From: Acidulodesulfobacterium sp021802425
GTDB lineage: Bacteria; SZUA-79; Acidulodesulfobacterales; Acidulodesulfobacteraceae
Length of the DNA stretch: 64,000 nt
Reading direction: 5' to 3'
Assembly (NCBI GenBank): GCA_021802425.1
Contig: JAJZXJ010000006.1
Span: 30,311-94,310 of the forward strand
This document shows positions 44,128 to 52,990 of the stretch, piece after piece (positions within the stretch are counted from its first letter, which is position 1; each line of letters starts with the position of its first letter). A program made the translations under genes and the position numbers. The notes under the pieces were generated by a model, which worked only from the letters and a program-made list of their open reading frames with translations, was not told the origin of the DNA and ran no database searches.

Positions 44128-44943
44128 TTATATATTTCCCGTAATATAAATATGTTTATCCCCGCTGTTATCGGGAATATTCCTAAAGCCCTTTATAAAT
44201 TTGGAAACCAGTATCTCCGTTTTAACAAGCGCCTCTTCTATTTTTAAACCTTTCGCAAGATATGCCGTTAAGGCTGCGGAAAAAGCGCACCCTGTGCCGT
44301 GAATTTTTTTATCTAATTCAATTCTTTCGCTTTCGTTAACAAAAAAATGGTTTCCCGAATCCAGTATGATGTTGTATATTTTGCCTTTATTAAGATTTGC
44401 GTTAATATGCGACCCTTTTATTACAACGTTCTTAATCCCCGGCATATTTTCTTTAATTCTTTTCGCCGCCTTTTTCATTCCGTTTAAATTATCAATCTTT
44501 TCTCCTGAAATCAATTCCGCCTCCATGATATTCGGAGTGATAACCGTTGCAAGTTTAAATAATGGCATTAAAAAATCGGGATAACTGCTATCCTTCATTA
44601 TAAGCCTTTTATTAGAGGTTGAAATATGCACGGGGTCTATTACGACAATCTTGACCATATATTTCTTCAGGTATTCGCTTAATATCAAGCTTTGCTCTTC
44701 ACAGGCTATAAGCCCTGTTTTGACGGCATCAACTTTAAAATAATCAAAAACGGCCTTAAGCTCCATATCGAAAAAACCTTCCGAAACCGGTATTATCCCG
44801 TAGATGTTATCCGGATTTTGCGCCGTCATAGCGGTTATTGCCGACAAGCCGAATATTTTAAGCCTTGAAAATATTTTGGCATCCGATGTTATTCCAGCCC
44901 CGCCCGAACCGTCAAAACCCGCTACCGATAAAGCCTTTATCAT
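44128..44943 (-). CDS. thiD: Hydroxymethylpyrimidine/phosphomethylpyrimidine kinase
   Basis: Phosphorylates HMP and HMP-P in thiamine synthesis. 271 residues, ribokinase fold. SVAGFDGSGGAGITSDAKIF, AMTAQNPDNIYGI, VITPNIMEAELISG and KIHGTGCAFSAALTAYLAKG are typical. It is not linked to thiC/thiE, which lie about 15 kb away. Confidence 0.95.
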   Translation of the reverse strand: MIKALSVAGFDGSGGAGITSDAKIFSRLKIFGLSAITAMTAQNPDNIYGIIPVSEGFFDMELKAVFDYFKVDAVKTGLIACEEQSLILSEYLKKYMVKIVVIDPVHISTSNKRLIMKDSSYPDFLMPLFKLATVITPNIMEAELISGEKIDNLNGMKKAAKRIKENMPGIKNVVIKGSHINANLNKGKIYNIILDSGNHFFVNESERIELDKKIHGTGCAFSAALTAYLAKGLKIEEALVKTEILVSKFIKGFRNIPDNSGDKHIYITGNI

Positions 44944-44987
44944 TTTTTCACCTTTTCACCTGCCAGACCCATAATTAAAAATCCCTC

Positions 44988-46757
44988 TCATCTTAACTTA
45001 AGCTTGTAATCCCTTATGCCTTTAAAAATCTTCATTACTTCGCCTGCGCTTCTTGCATTCAAAATATCCGCCTTTTTTGCCCAACCCTTTCTGGCGGCAT
45101 TTACCCCATAGCCGGCAAAATAAATGCTTGAAACATTGTGGGCGTCTGGATTTATCGCGATCAGCACCGATTTTGAAACTGCCTCTTTAATGTGTCTCCA
45201 ATCGATGTCAAGCCGCTTTGGATTGGCGTTCAACTCGATAATAGTTCTATATTTTGAGGCGTAATCCAATACTTTTGAAACATTCACGGCATACCCTTTT
45301 CTCTCCAAAAGCAGCCTCCCCGTCAGGTGCCCTATCATGGTAGTATATGGATTCTTAACCGCATTTATGATTCTTTCCGTCATCTGGGCTTCGGGCATAT
45401 TAAATTTAGAGTGAACCGACGCTATGACGAAATCAAGCATGGAAAGCGTTTCGTCATCGTAATCCAGACCGCCGTCCGCCAGTATGTCGGATTCTATTCC
45501 TTTGAAAATTTTAATTTTGCCCTTATATTTATCATTTAGCCTGTCTATATACTCAATTTGGGATCCTAAATTTGACCTGTCAAGCCCGTTGGCGTAATGC
45601 GCCGAAACCGAATGATCCGAAATTCCGACATATTTATAGCCGTTTTTCAAGGAAGCTTTTACCATATCCTCTAAGCTGTCTTTTCCATCGGTATATGTGG
45701 TATGAACATGAAAAATACCCTGCAAATCCTTTTCTTCGACAAGTTCGGGGATGCCGCGGCTCAAGGCGGCATCAATCTCGCCCGTGCCTTCTCTTAATTC
45801 GGGTGGAATAAACTGCATTCCAAACACATTATAAAATTCGATTTCATTTGCAACCTTAACTTTATTGGAGGCATTGTCAATTCCTCTATCTCTAAATATT
45901 CCGTATTCGTTTATTTTATAGCCGTCTTTTTTTACCAATGTCCTTAGCTCCTCATTGTGAAGCTTGGAACCGGTAAAGTGGTGAAGAGCGTACACGAAAT
46001 CCTCGTCTTGAACTATACGCAAATCGACATGGATGCCGCTTTTTAAAATAACGCTGATTTTGGTTTCTCCCGTGGATTCAATCCTTAAAACCTTATCGTA
46101 ATTTACAAATCTTTCCGTAAAGGCTTGTTTGTCTTTTTCCTTGACCGAAGCAACAATATCTATATCCCCCACCGTTTCCATCTTCCTTCTCAATGAACCG
46201 GCTATCGCAATAACACCTGCAAGTTTATAAGGCGTATTTTTCAAATAATCTACAAAGGCCGAAGCCTCTTCCTGAGCAAAAACATATAAAAATCTCTGGC
46301 TGAATGTCCTGTATTCTTCGATAGATTCCTTTAAATTTTCTATCGTTTTTTCGCCAAAACCATGCATTTTTGTCAGTTTATTCGATAAAATCGCGTTATA
46401 AAGGCCGTCTATACTCTTTATATGAAAATTCTCATATAGCATATTTGCCTTTTTTGGCCCCAATCCTCTCAGCTTAATTAACTCTAATACTCCCTGAGGG
46501 ATTGAACCTGCAAGCTCGTCATAATATGCAAGATGTCCTGTTTTTATAAGTTCCTTTATTTTTAAAGAAAGATCCTTCCCGATTCCCGGAATATTAATTA
46601 AACCGTTTTCCCCTGATATATCTGAGAGGCTTTCGCCCAGCTGATTAATAACGCGCGACGCATTTAAATAAGCGCGTATCTTGAAAGGATTTTCCCCTTT
46701 TATTTCGAGAATCTCGGCAATTTGCTCGAAAACCCTTGCAATTTCACTATTTGTCAT
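44988..46757 (-). CDS. polX: Family X DNA polymerase/3'-5' exonuclease PolX
   Basis: 589 residues. Helix-hairpin-helix N-terminus (about 1-130, INIPGIGKDLSLKIKELI and LRGLGPKKANMLYENFHI), a pol-beta-type nucleotidyltransferase core (GSLRRKMETVGDIDIVASV near 190, metal-binding D-I-D) and a C-terminal PHP domain (about 345-589, FHVHTTYTDGKDSLEDMVKAS, IGHLTGRLLLERKGY). Bacterial PolX acts in base-excision repair. Confidence 0.95.
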   Translation of the reverse strand: MTNSEIARVFEQIAEILEIKGENPFKIRAYLNASRVINQLGESLSDISGENGLINIPGIGKDLSLKIKELIKTGHLAYYDELAGSIPQGVLELIKLRGLGPKKANMLYENFHIKSIDGLYNAILSNKLTKMHGFGEKTIENLKESIEEYRTFSQRFLYVFAQEEASAFVDYLKNTPYKLAGVIAIAGSLRRKMETVGDIDIVASVKEKDKQAFTERFVNYDKVLRIESTGETKISVILKSGIHVDLRIVQDEDFVYALHHFTGSKLHNEELRTLVKKDGYKINEYGIFRDRGIDNASNKVKVANEIEFYNVFGMQFIPPELREGTGEIDAALSRGIPELVEEKDLQGIFHVHTTYTDGKDSLEDMVKASLKNGYKYVGISDHSVSAHYANGLDRSNLGSQIEYIDRLNDKYKGKIKIFKGIESDILADGGLDYDDETLSMLDFVIASVHSKFNMPEAQMTERIINAVKNPYTTMIGHLTGRLLLERKGYAVNVSKVLDYASKYRTIIELNANPKRLDIDWRHIKEAVSKSVLIAINPDAHNVSSIYFAGYGVNAARKGWAKKADILNARSAGEVMKIFKGIRDYKLKLR

Positions 46758-46886
46758 AATATTCTAATTTTGACGGCATCTTTTTTGATGACATTTTTAA
46801 TAACATTAATAACATTGTAAAATTTATTGTTATAATATATAATAAAAGGGTAAAAAGAAGCAAATAAATATATATTCTAATAACTA

Positions 46887-46904
46887 TATAATATAAACTA
46901 CTCT
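46887..46904 (+). promoter_or_regulatory. -10 element close to the YggT start
   Basis: TATAAT at 46887-46892 ends 12 bases before the ATG at 46905 and no Shine-Dalgarno is visible, so the transcript leader would be only a few bases. Confidence 0.4.
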
Positions 46905-47225
46905 ATGGGGCTTTTATATAATTTTATTCAATTTATTTTCAGCGCTTTAAATTTTATTCTCTGGGCTTATATGTGGATAATTATAATAAAAGCCCTGCTT
47001 TCCTGGGTCAATCCCGATCCGTATAACCCCATAGTCCGGTTTATAAATGATATTACGGAACCGGTTTTGGAAAAAGTAAGAATAATATTGCCGTTGGGAA
47101 ATGTTATGGCTTTTGATTTATCTCCGATTATAGTAATTTTAATAATATATTTTATTCAATATATTTTACGGTATGTCGAATATTATTATGTATTGCCTTT
47201 AATGTTCACTAATTATTTACATTAA
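46905..47225 (+). CDS. YggT-family membrane protein
   Basis: 106 residues, two helices flanking the conserved WVNPDPYNPIVRFINDITEPVLEKVRIILP segment, which defines YggT/Ycf19. These proteins are linked to osmotic tolerance and to division/wall gene neighbourhoods. It lies 113 bp before a DivIVA-like gene, an arrangement also known in Gram-positives and Deltaproteobacteria. Confidence 0.93.
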   Translation: MGLLYNFIQFIFSALNFILWAYMWIIIIKALLSWVNPDPYNPIVRFINDITEPVLEKVRIILPLGNVMAFDLSPIIVILIIYFIQYILRYVEYYYVLPLMFTNYLH

Positions 47226-47294
47226 CATAATTTATATTATATTATATAATAATATTATAATTAACCGGCTAACCGGCCGCGCAATGAAATTCGA

Positions 47295-47315
47295 TTCGTT
47301 AATTTGACTAACGAA
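47295..47315 (+). promoter_or_regulatory. Hairpin before the divIVA ribosome site
   Basis: TTCGTTA (47295-47301) and TAACGAA (47309-47315) with loop ATTTGAC lie about 12 bases before the AGGTGGGG ribosome site of the DivIVA gene. Role unknown. Confidence 0.3.
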
Positions 47316-47338
47316 ATTTAAAAAACAGGTGGGGTGGC

Positions 47339-48100
47339 ATGGAACTTTCTCCATTAGAAATTAGGTCCCAAAAGTTTTCGAAAAAGATTAAAGGATATGA
47401 TGTAACCGAGGTCGAAAATTTTCTTGACATCGTATCGAAAGACCTGGAAAAGCTTTACGGAGAATACTACAACTTAAAAGAAGAACTTGTTAAGAAGAAC
47501 CAGGAGATTGCGGATTATAAGGAAAAAGACAGGTCCATAAGCGAGGCAATTCTCATGGTCCAATCCGTTTCAGGCGACATAAAAAAAGCGGCAATTTCCG
47601 AAGCAGAAAGCATTAAAAATAATGCGCTTATCGATGCAAAAAAAATAATAGGCGGCGCCAATGCGAAATACATCGAAATAGTAAATAATATTAATGATTT
47701 ATTAAACAAAAGACTTATAATAATCAGCTCTATAAAAAATCTGCTTTCTACAAATATTAATCTAATCGAACAGGAAGCAAGAAGAAAAGTCGAAATTTCT
47801 TTTATTCCAGAGCAAGCAAAATTTGAAAATGCGGGTGATAACGGAAACACTGATGAAAATGAAAATGAAAACAATTTAAAAGAGCCTGCGGAAACCGCTG
47901 AACAGGGACCGGTTCTTGTCCGGGAAGACAAACAAATACAAAAGCAAATACAGGAAGATGTAGAACAGGAAGACAGCGAACTTTTCGAAAGCAATAACGA
48001 GCCGCCTAAAAATAAAGAACCGGAAGAAAAAGACGAAAGAAAAGATTTGGAAAAAGATTTAGACGAGTTATTGAAAGGCGTAAACAAATTTTCCCTTTAA
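47339..48100 (+). CDS. DivIVA-domain protein
   Basis: 253 residues. The N-terminal DivIVA domain is clear: MELSPLEIRSQKFSKKIKGYDVTEVENFLDIVSKDLEKLYGE. A coiled coil follows (about 50-150, interrupted), then a strongly acidic Gln/Glu/Lys-rich tail (about 165-240) that is probably disordered, and a conserved-looking LDELLKGVNKFSL end. DivIVA marks curved membrane and recruits wall or division proteins; the function here is inferred. Confidence 0.9.
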   Translation: MELSPLEIRSQKFSKKIKGYDVTEVENFLDIVSKDLEKLYGEYYNLKEELVKKNQEIADYKEKDRSISEAILMVQSVSGDIKKAAISEAESIKNNALIDAKKIIGGANAKYIEIVNNINDLLNKRLIIISSIKNLLSTNINLIEQEARRKVEISFIPEQAKFENAGDNGNTDENENENNLKEPAETAEQGPVLVREDKQIQKQIQEDVEQEDSELFESNNEPPKNKEPEEKDERKDLEKDLDELLKGVNKFSL

Positions 48101-48161
48101 AGCGAAATAGGTTCAAGCCGCCCGCAGCCGTATATATTTTTTCGTTATATTAATCTTGCAT

Positions 48162-49490
48162 TTATAGCCAGTTATGCGGCAAAACGGTTATTATACCGAG
48201 AATAACCATTGCCGCGCTTAAAAGTCCCACTCCCGCAAGCGCCGGTTTGGAATAAGCATAATCTCCGAGAATTTTTTTATTTCCGGCAAGCGCTATTAAA
48301 AAACCTAAAACAACGGGAAGAATGAATCCGTTAAATGCTTCCACATCCACCATTATAGTGACAAGCGGAAGACCCGGAATAAGAACAAGCATAGCCGAAA
48401 TAAAAATTAACGCAACATATACGAAGTAAAAGATTTTTGCCTCGCTAAATTTATGATTCAGGCTGTGTTTGTACCCCCATGTCTCGCCTGCCGCCCATGT
48501 AAAAGCCATAGAAACCACAAAGGCGGCAAGCAGGCTTGAACTGTAAAGCCCTATTGCAAAAAGAAGCCCTGCATATTTTCCCGCCAGAGGTATTAAAGAT
48601 GTTCCGATTGCTTGTGCCGTTGAGGGTTTAATGCCGGCCTTAAACAATGTAGCCGCGGTCATAACTATTACCGCAATCATAAGAATCTGCGTTGCTATAC
48701 TGCCAATCAAAGTGTCCGTTTCGGCCAGCTTGACATCTTTTTTGCATAAATTTTTATCGACCGTCGCGCTTTGCTGATAATAAATCATCCACGGCATTAT
48801 GACGGCGCCTGCATTTGCGGCTATGAGCCAGATATAATCTTTATTATATAACGGCTGCTTTGCAAATAAACCGTTAAAAATTATTTCATGGATATCGGGG
48901 TGGGCAAAAATTGCAGCCGGTATAAATACGAATCCGGATAAAGAAAAAATAAGAGCTATATTCTCGGCTTTTTTATAACTTCCGGTAAAAACCACGAAAA
49001 GCAGTATTAAAAAACTAATTCCAACCGTATAAACCTTTGGTATTCCAAATATTTCCCCGCTTGCGGCAATTCCCGAAAACTCGGTTATCAACGCGGAAAA
49101 AACGACAAGAAAAAGCGTTATTGTGGCAAACATAGCCCACTTTTCACCGTAAAATTCTCTTATAAGTTCTCCATGCCCCTTTCTGGTAACACAGCCAAGC
49201 CTCGAGGTCATGGATTGAACAAGATAAAGTATAGGAATTAAAAGGATTTGAAGCGGTATTAATTTATATCCCCAGTTAGCCCCTGAAACACCTGCCGTTG
49301 TGATAGAGCCTGCATCCATATCCGCTATCATAACAATAAATCCCGGTCCTAAAACCTTAAAAAAATGGAGTGTCCTGTAAAAAATTCTTTTATATCTATA
49401 TCTATGCCTTTTTCTGCTTCTTTCTCCCCCGCCTTCTTTTTCCGTTATATTTTCTTTGACGCCGTTATCTTTTATCACCCTGTTGTTCAT
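48162..49490 (-). CDS. NRAMP-family divalent metal transporter with altered metal-site motifs
   Basis: 442 residues, about 11 helices. GPGFIVMIADMDAGSITTAGVSGANWGYKL is the TM1 region, with DAGS in place of canonical DPGN. NAGAVIMPWMIYYQQSATVD is TM6, with MPW in place of MPH. The metal-binding Asp and Met positions are kept, so a divalent metal such as Mn or Fe is plausible, but the changed residues mean the substrate should not be assumed. The N-terminal 35 residues are basic and polar. GAAGGAG precedes the ATG. Two palindromes lie upstream. Confidence 0.9.
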   Translation of the reverse strand: MNNRVIKDNGVKENITEKEGGGERSRKRHRYRYKRIFYRTLHFFKVLGPGFIVMIADMDAGSITTAGVSGANWGYKLIPLQILLIPILYLVQSMTSRLGCVTRKGHGELIREFYGEKWAMFATITLFLVVFSALITEFSGIAASGEIFGIPKVYTVGISFLILLFVVFTGSYKKAENIALIFSLSGFVFIPAAIFAHPDIHEIIFNGLFAKQPLYNKDYIWLIAANAGAVIMPWMIYYQQSATVDKNLCKKDVKLAETDTLIGSIATQILMIAVIVMTAATLFKAGIKPSTAQAIGTSLIPLAGKYAGLLFAIGLYSSSLLAAFVVSMAFTWAAGETWGYKHSLNHKFSEAKIFYFVYVALIFISAMLVLIPGLPLVTIMVDVEAFNGFILPVVLGFLIALAGNKKILGDYAYSKPALAGVGLLSAAMVILGIITVLPHNWL

Positions 49491-49509
49491 TAAATTAGAA
49501 ACTCCTTCT

Positions 49510-49532
49510 AAAATTTTCCTAAGGAAAATTTT
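49510..49532. promoter_or_regulatory. Palindrome 1 upstream of the NRAMP gene
   Basis: A 23-base palindrome with 11-base arms around a single central base, AAAATTTTCCT-a-AGGAAAATTTT with one shared centre position. It is 20 bp from the ATG and abuts the ribosome site. The CCTTAGG-type centre with A/T flanks recalls MntR/DtxR-type operators. Confidence 0.5.
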
Positions 49533-49558
49533 CTTTATTGGAATATGCCATAACGGAT

Positions 49559-49626
49559 AAAATACATTACTAAAATTGTAATGTATTTTCCCTTTTAAGT
49601 ATTATATAATTATTTTTATTTGTCAA
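49559..49626 (-). promoter_or_regulatory. NRAMP promoter with overlapping inverted repeat
   Basis: On the minus strand TTGACA (49626-49621) is followed by an AT-rich TATAATAC -10 region (49606-49599). AAAATACATTAC (49559-49570) and GTAATGTATTTT (49578-49589) form a 12-bp inverted repeat with a 7-base centre just downstream, where transcription should start. An operator is inferred. Confidence 0.5.
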
Positions 49627-49777
49627 GGAAAAAAAATTTAATATAATTTAATATAATTTGGTAAATTTTTTTATTTGTGATATACTTTTATTGTAAATAT
49701 TGATTTCACCATAGCACCGCATATAATATAATTTTAAAATTTTAAAGGCTTAATAAGATTTAACCTAAACATTAAAA

Positions 49778-51205
49778 ATGAAAATACTGCTTATTCAACC
49801 GGATAATAAAAACACTATCGGACTTAACAATGTCGCTTTAATCGAGCCGACAGGCCTTGAGGCAATTGCCGGAAGCCTTTTGAAAGACGGACATAATGTT
49901 CATATAGTGGATTTAAGGGCCGTAAATAATAAAGCCGATAAGTATTTAGAAGATGCGATAAAAGAATTCAAACCCGATGTTTTTGGCTTTTCATGCTCAT
50001 TTACCCCCGATGTTTATAGAACGATAGAACTTGCAAAAAGGGTAAAAAACGATTATGGGGCAAGGTTTGTTTTTATCGGCGGACATCATGTTTCCGTTTA
50101 TCCTGTGGATTTTAATATAAAAGAAATCGATGCAATAGTTATAGGGGAGGGTGAGCAAACTGCCGTCGAACTCGTAAGGGCTTTTTCCTCAAATACTCCA
50201 TTATCTTTAATTAAAGGCATCATTTACAATGAGAACGGCAGTCAAATAAAGACCGAGCCCCGCGAATTAATTAAGAACATAAACGAGCTTCCGTTTTTTG
50301 CAAGAAATCTTACCCGTGAATATAGAAAAAATTACTATCTCGGTATAAGAACATCGTTAGCCTGCCTTGAAACCGCAAGGGGCTGCCCCTTTAAGTGCGA
50401 TTTTTGCAGCGTCTGGAATTTTTACAGGGGTTCTTACAGGTCTAAGTCTCCCGAACGGGTTGTCGCCGAACTCAAAGAAATTAAAGACGATTATATTTTA
50501 GTCACCGACGATAACTTTTTTAGCGATGTTAAAAGGGCTAAAAGAATAGGCGAGCTTCTAAAAAAGGAAAAAATTCATAAACTATACACAATTCAAGCGC
50601 GAAGCGACACTATCGTGAAACATCCCGAACTCATTTCTCAGTGGAAAGAATTGGGGCTTTCCAACATTTTCATAGGTTTTGAAAGCGTCGATGACGAAAA
50701 GCTTAACAGCATTAACAAAAGCAACTCTTCTCTTAATAATGAAAAAGCTTATTACATCGCCAAAGAGCATGATGTAGCCGTCACTGCTTCATTTATAGTT
50801 TCCCCCGACTTTACAAATTTAGATTTCAAAAAATTAATCGATTTTGTAAAAAGGCTTAAGATAAGCGTTCCCGCTTTTTCGGTTCTCACGCCTCTTCCCG
50901 GAACCAAGCTGTATGATAAACTTAAGGAAAAGTTGACAATGCTCGATTATAATTATTTTGATCTTTTTCATCCCGTTTTAGACACTTATTTATCTAAAGC
51001 CGAATTCTTTAAAGAATTTTCAAATCTTTACAAGGCTTCATATAAGTCCCTGAATTTAAGGGCTAACGATGTCTTATTCGTTATAAAATATCTCATAACG
51101 GGCAAGATGCCTTTGAATCATATGTTTAAACTAAAAAAGTCCATGAAATTACTATCGACTCCATCCACATATGAAAAATGTTTGCTTGCGAATAACGCAA
51201 GTTAG
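49778..51205 (+). CDS. Cobalamin-binding radical SAM enzyme, HpnR-like
   Basis: 475 residues. A B12-binding Rossmann domain (about 1-150: LIQPDNKN, FIGGHHVS, VIGEGEQTAVELV) precedes a radical SAM barrel with ARGCPFKCDFCSVWNFYRGSYR (CxxxCxxC, about 204-211). The C-terminal region contains IQARSDTIVKHPEL, VTASFIVSPDF and SVLTPLPGTKLY. The CS-W-FY-SYR stretch and the later motifs resemble the hopanoid C-3 methylase HpnR as I recall it, so a class B methyltransferase acting on a lipid is the best guess. No hopanoid gene is in the window. Confidence 0.8.
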   Translation: MKILLIQPDNKNTIGLNNVALIEPTGLEAIAGSLLKDGHNVHIVDLRAVNNKADKYLEDAIKEFKPDVFGFSCSFTPDVYRTIELAKRVKNDYGARFVFIGGHHVSVYPVDFNIKEIDAIVIGEGEQTAVELVRAFSSNTPLSLIKGIIYNENGSQIKTEPRELIKNINELPFFARNLTREYRKNYYLGIRTSLACLETARGCPFKCDFCSVWNFYRGSYRSKSPERVVAELKEIKDDYILVTDDNFFSDVKRAKRIGELLKKEKIHKLYTIQARSDTIVKHPELISQWKELGLSNIFIGFESVDDEKLNSINKSNSSLNNEKAYYIAKEHDVAVTASFIVSPDFTNLDFKKLIDFVKRLKISVPAFSVLTPLPGTKLYDKLKEKLTMLDYNYFDLFHPVLDTYLSKAEFFKEFSNLYKASYKSLNLRANDVLFVIKYLITGKMPLNHMFKLKKSMKLLSTPSTYEKCLLANNAS

Positions 51206-51267
51206 TCTAAAGCCCCTCATTAAAACTTTTAAAGACGCCGCTTTATAAATTATTGCAAAATTAATTA

Positions 51268-51330
51268 TTGCAAAATTATTTTTCAAATATTATAATAGTT
51301 TCTTTAAATATTTGCTTACTTTTAAGGAGG
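51268..51330 (+). promoter_or_regulatory. Sigma-70 promoter and ribosome site of the rpsF operon
   Basis: TTGCAA (51268-51273), a 17-base spacer and TATAAT (51291-51296), followed by AAGGAGG (51324-51330). A 15-base unit, ATTATTGCAAAATTA, is tandemly repeated around the -35, so a second partial -35 lies upstream. Confidence 0.65.
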
Positions 51331-51338
51331 ATTTTATA

Positions 51339-51704
51339 TTGAAGAAGAAAAATTTTTTAAAGGAAATCGAACATCAGTTCCCCAAAAAATATGAAACCGT
51401 CGTTATTCTTAATCCCGATATGGAAGAACTAAAATTCAACCAGTTTTTGGATAAGGTTAAGGAAATAATGTCGAAAAACGGCGCCGAATTTTTAGATTTT
51501 AACGATTGGGGAATCAGAAAGCTTTCATATGACATTAAGAATTTTAATAGAGGAAAATTCGCGGTGATACATTTTTCGGCTAAGGGCTCCTTTATTCAGG
51601 AACTTGAAAGAAATTTAAAGATTATAGAAGATTGCATCAGATTTCAAACCGTCGTATATACAAAAAACCTTGAAACCGTTAAGGAGGAAGTGGTAAATGA
51701 ATAG
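51339..51704 (+). CDS. rpsF: 30S ribosomal protein S6 (TTG start)
   Basis: About 121 residues. KKYETVVILNPDMEELKF, NWGIRKLSYDIKNFNRGKFAVIHF and DCIRFQTVVYTK are S6 motifs. The start is TTG at 51339, eight bases after AAGGAGG; an ORF opening at 51312 would overlap the ribosome site. The gene ends 8 bases into rpsR. No ssb gene intervenes, unlike in many bacteria. Confidence 0.96.
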   Translation: MKKKNFLKEIEHQFPKKYETVVILNPDMEELKFNQFLDKVKEIMSKNGAEFLDFNDWGIRKLSYDIKNFNRGKFAVIHFSAKGSFIQELERNLKIIEDCIRFQTVVYTKNLETVKEEVVNE

Positions 51705-51972
51705 GGCGCCTCGCAAAACTACAAAACCGGCAGGGACACATTTTATGCGCAGAACATACATGAGAAAAAAAGTGTGCAGATTTTGCGCCGATAGAAATTT
51801 AAAAATCGATTATAAGGATTCCAAGCTTTTGAGAAATTTTGTTACCGAAAGAGGAAAGATAATGCCCAGAAGGATCACGGGCAATTGCGCTTATCACCAG
51901 AGAAGAGTCGCAAAAGCAGTCAAAATGTCTAGAATTGTTTCTATAATGCCATATACATCTATTAATGTTTAA
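51697..51972 (+). CDS. rpsR: 30S ribosomal protein S18
   Basis: 91 residues. KVCRFCADRNLKIDYKDSKLLRNFVTERGKIMPRRITGNCAYHQRRVAKAVKMSR is the S18 core and retains zinc-type cysteines (CRFC...C), the C+ form of the protein. It overlaps rpsF and the DUF2232 gene by 8 bp each. Confidence 0.98.
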   Translation: MNRAPRKTTKPAGTHFMRRTYMRKKVCRFCADRNLKIDYKDSKLLRNFVTERGKIMPRRITGNCAYHQRRVAKAVKMSRIVSIMPYTSINV

Positions 51973-52987
51973 GATTAAAACCTTTTTTTCAGGTTTATTA
52001 TTATCGTTTTTACTTTTTTTATTTTTAACGGACTCGATATATTCCGGGGGTTATGCTATTATAAATCCCTTTTTATATCTATATTTCAGCATCACTTTAA
52101 TATTGCTGTTTAGGATTATCGGTGCGAAATCGATTATACCGATATCTATCGCGGCATTTTTTGCCGTTATATTTTTATCTTTCACTCAAAATAGCGGTAA
52201 ATTGCCGGATTATTTCGGCCATAGTTTTGAAAACGGCCTGTTTATATTGGCATTAATAATTCAACTATTAGTGTTTGTTGTAATACCATACATTTTTTCT
52301 ATTTTAATTTCAAAAAAAATTAGTCTGGCGAAATCGATTTATTATCCTGTATCAACCGTATTCTTTATAATTTTTGTTATTGCGATTGGCTACTTATATT
52401 ATAATAAAATCGACATCCATTCTTTATTGAACTTTTATTCCAATACTATATTAAAAAATATGATGAGCGTTTATAAGCAAATAGGCATTACATACCTTAC
52501 GACTGCAAAAATGCGGCCGATAATTTCAAAATTGCTTACGGATGTGCTGCTGCTCCTCCCATCTATAGCCGTAACGCTTTCATGGATGGGGCTCTGGTTC
52601 AGCTTTATAATACTCAGAAAATTTTCTAAGAGAAAACCTTCGGATTTTTTTAAAAATAATGAAAACTTATCCTTATGGAAATCGTCCGATTTTTTTATAT
52701 TATTTTTATTATCCGGCTTTATAATTGCGATATTTGCGAGCGGCATATATAAATTTATAGGATACAATATAATTTTTCTGGCGTCGTCCGTTTATTTAGT
52801 TCAGGGATTAACTATAATATCTTTCTTTTTTAACAAGTTAAATTTAAATTTATTTTTAAAAACATTGACTTACATCTTAATTATTTTATTTAATAATCCG
52901 CTGGTAATTTTCGTTATTTTTATGGGGATATTCGATATATGGTTTAATTTTAGAAAAATTGAATTAAATAAAGGGGGTTCTAACTGA
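51965..52987 (+). CDS. DUF2232 (YybS-like) membrane protein
   Basis: 340 residues, about eight predicted helices, hydrophobic throughout. The position between rpsR and rplI is that of the DUF2232 protein in Deltaproteobacteria and Firmicutes; function unknown. It overlaps rpsR by 8 bp and ends 3 bp before rplI. Confidence 0.75.
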   Translation: MFKIKTFFSGLLLSFLLFLFLTDSIYSGGYAIINPFLYLYFSITLILLFRIIGAKSIIPISIAAFFAVIFLSFTQNSGKLPDYFGHSFENGLFILALIIQLLVFVVIPYIFSILISKKISLAKSIYYPVSTVFFIIFVIAIGYLYYNKIDIHSLLNFYSNTILKNMMSVYKQIGITYLTTAKMRPIISKLLTDVLLLLPSIAVTLSWMGLWFSFIILRKFSKRKPSDFFKNNENLSLWKSSDFFILFLLSGFIIAIFASGIYKFIGYNIIFLASSVYLVQGLTIISFFFNKLNLNLFLKTLTYILIILFNNPLVIFVIFMGIFDIWFNFRKIELNKGGSN

Positions 52988-52990
52988 GAT

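Noticed and set aside
47515..48087. 190-codon open frame on the minus strand opposite divIVA
   Set aside because: Ser/Phe-rich low-complexity translation that mirrors the Glu/Lys-rich DivIVA tail; the plus-strand protein has a clear domain and start.
51253..51280. ATTATTGCAAAATTA tandem repeat as a regulatory iteron
   Set aside because: Only two AT-rich copies, overlapping the rpsF -35 region; more simply a duplication at the promoter.
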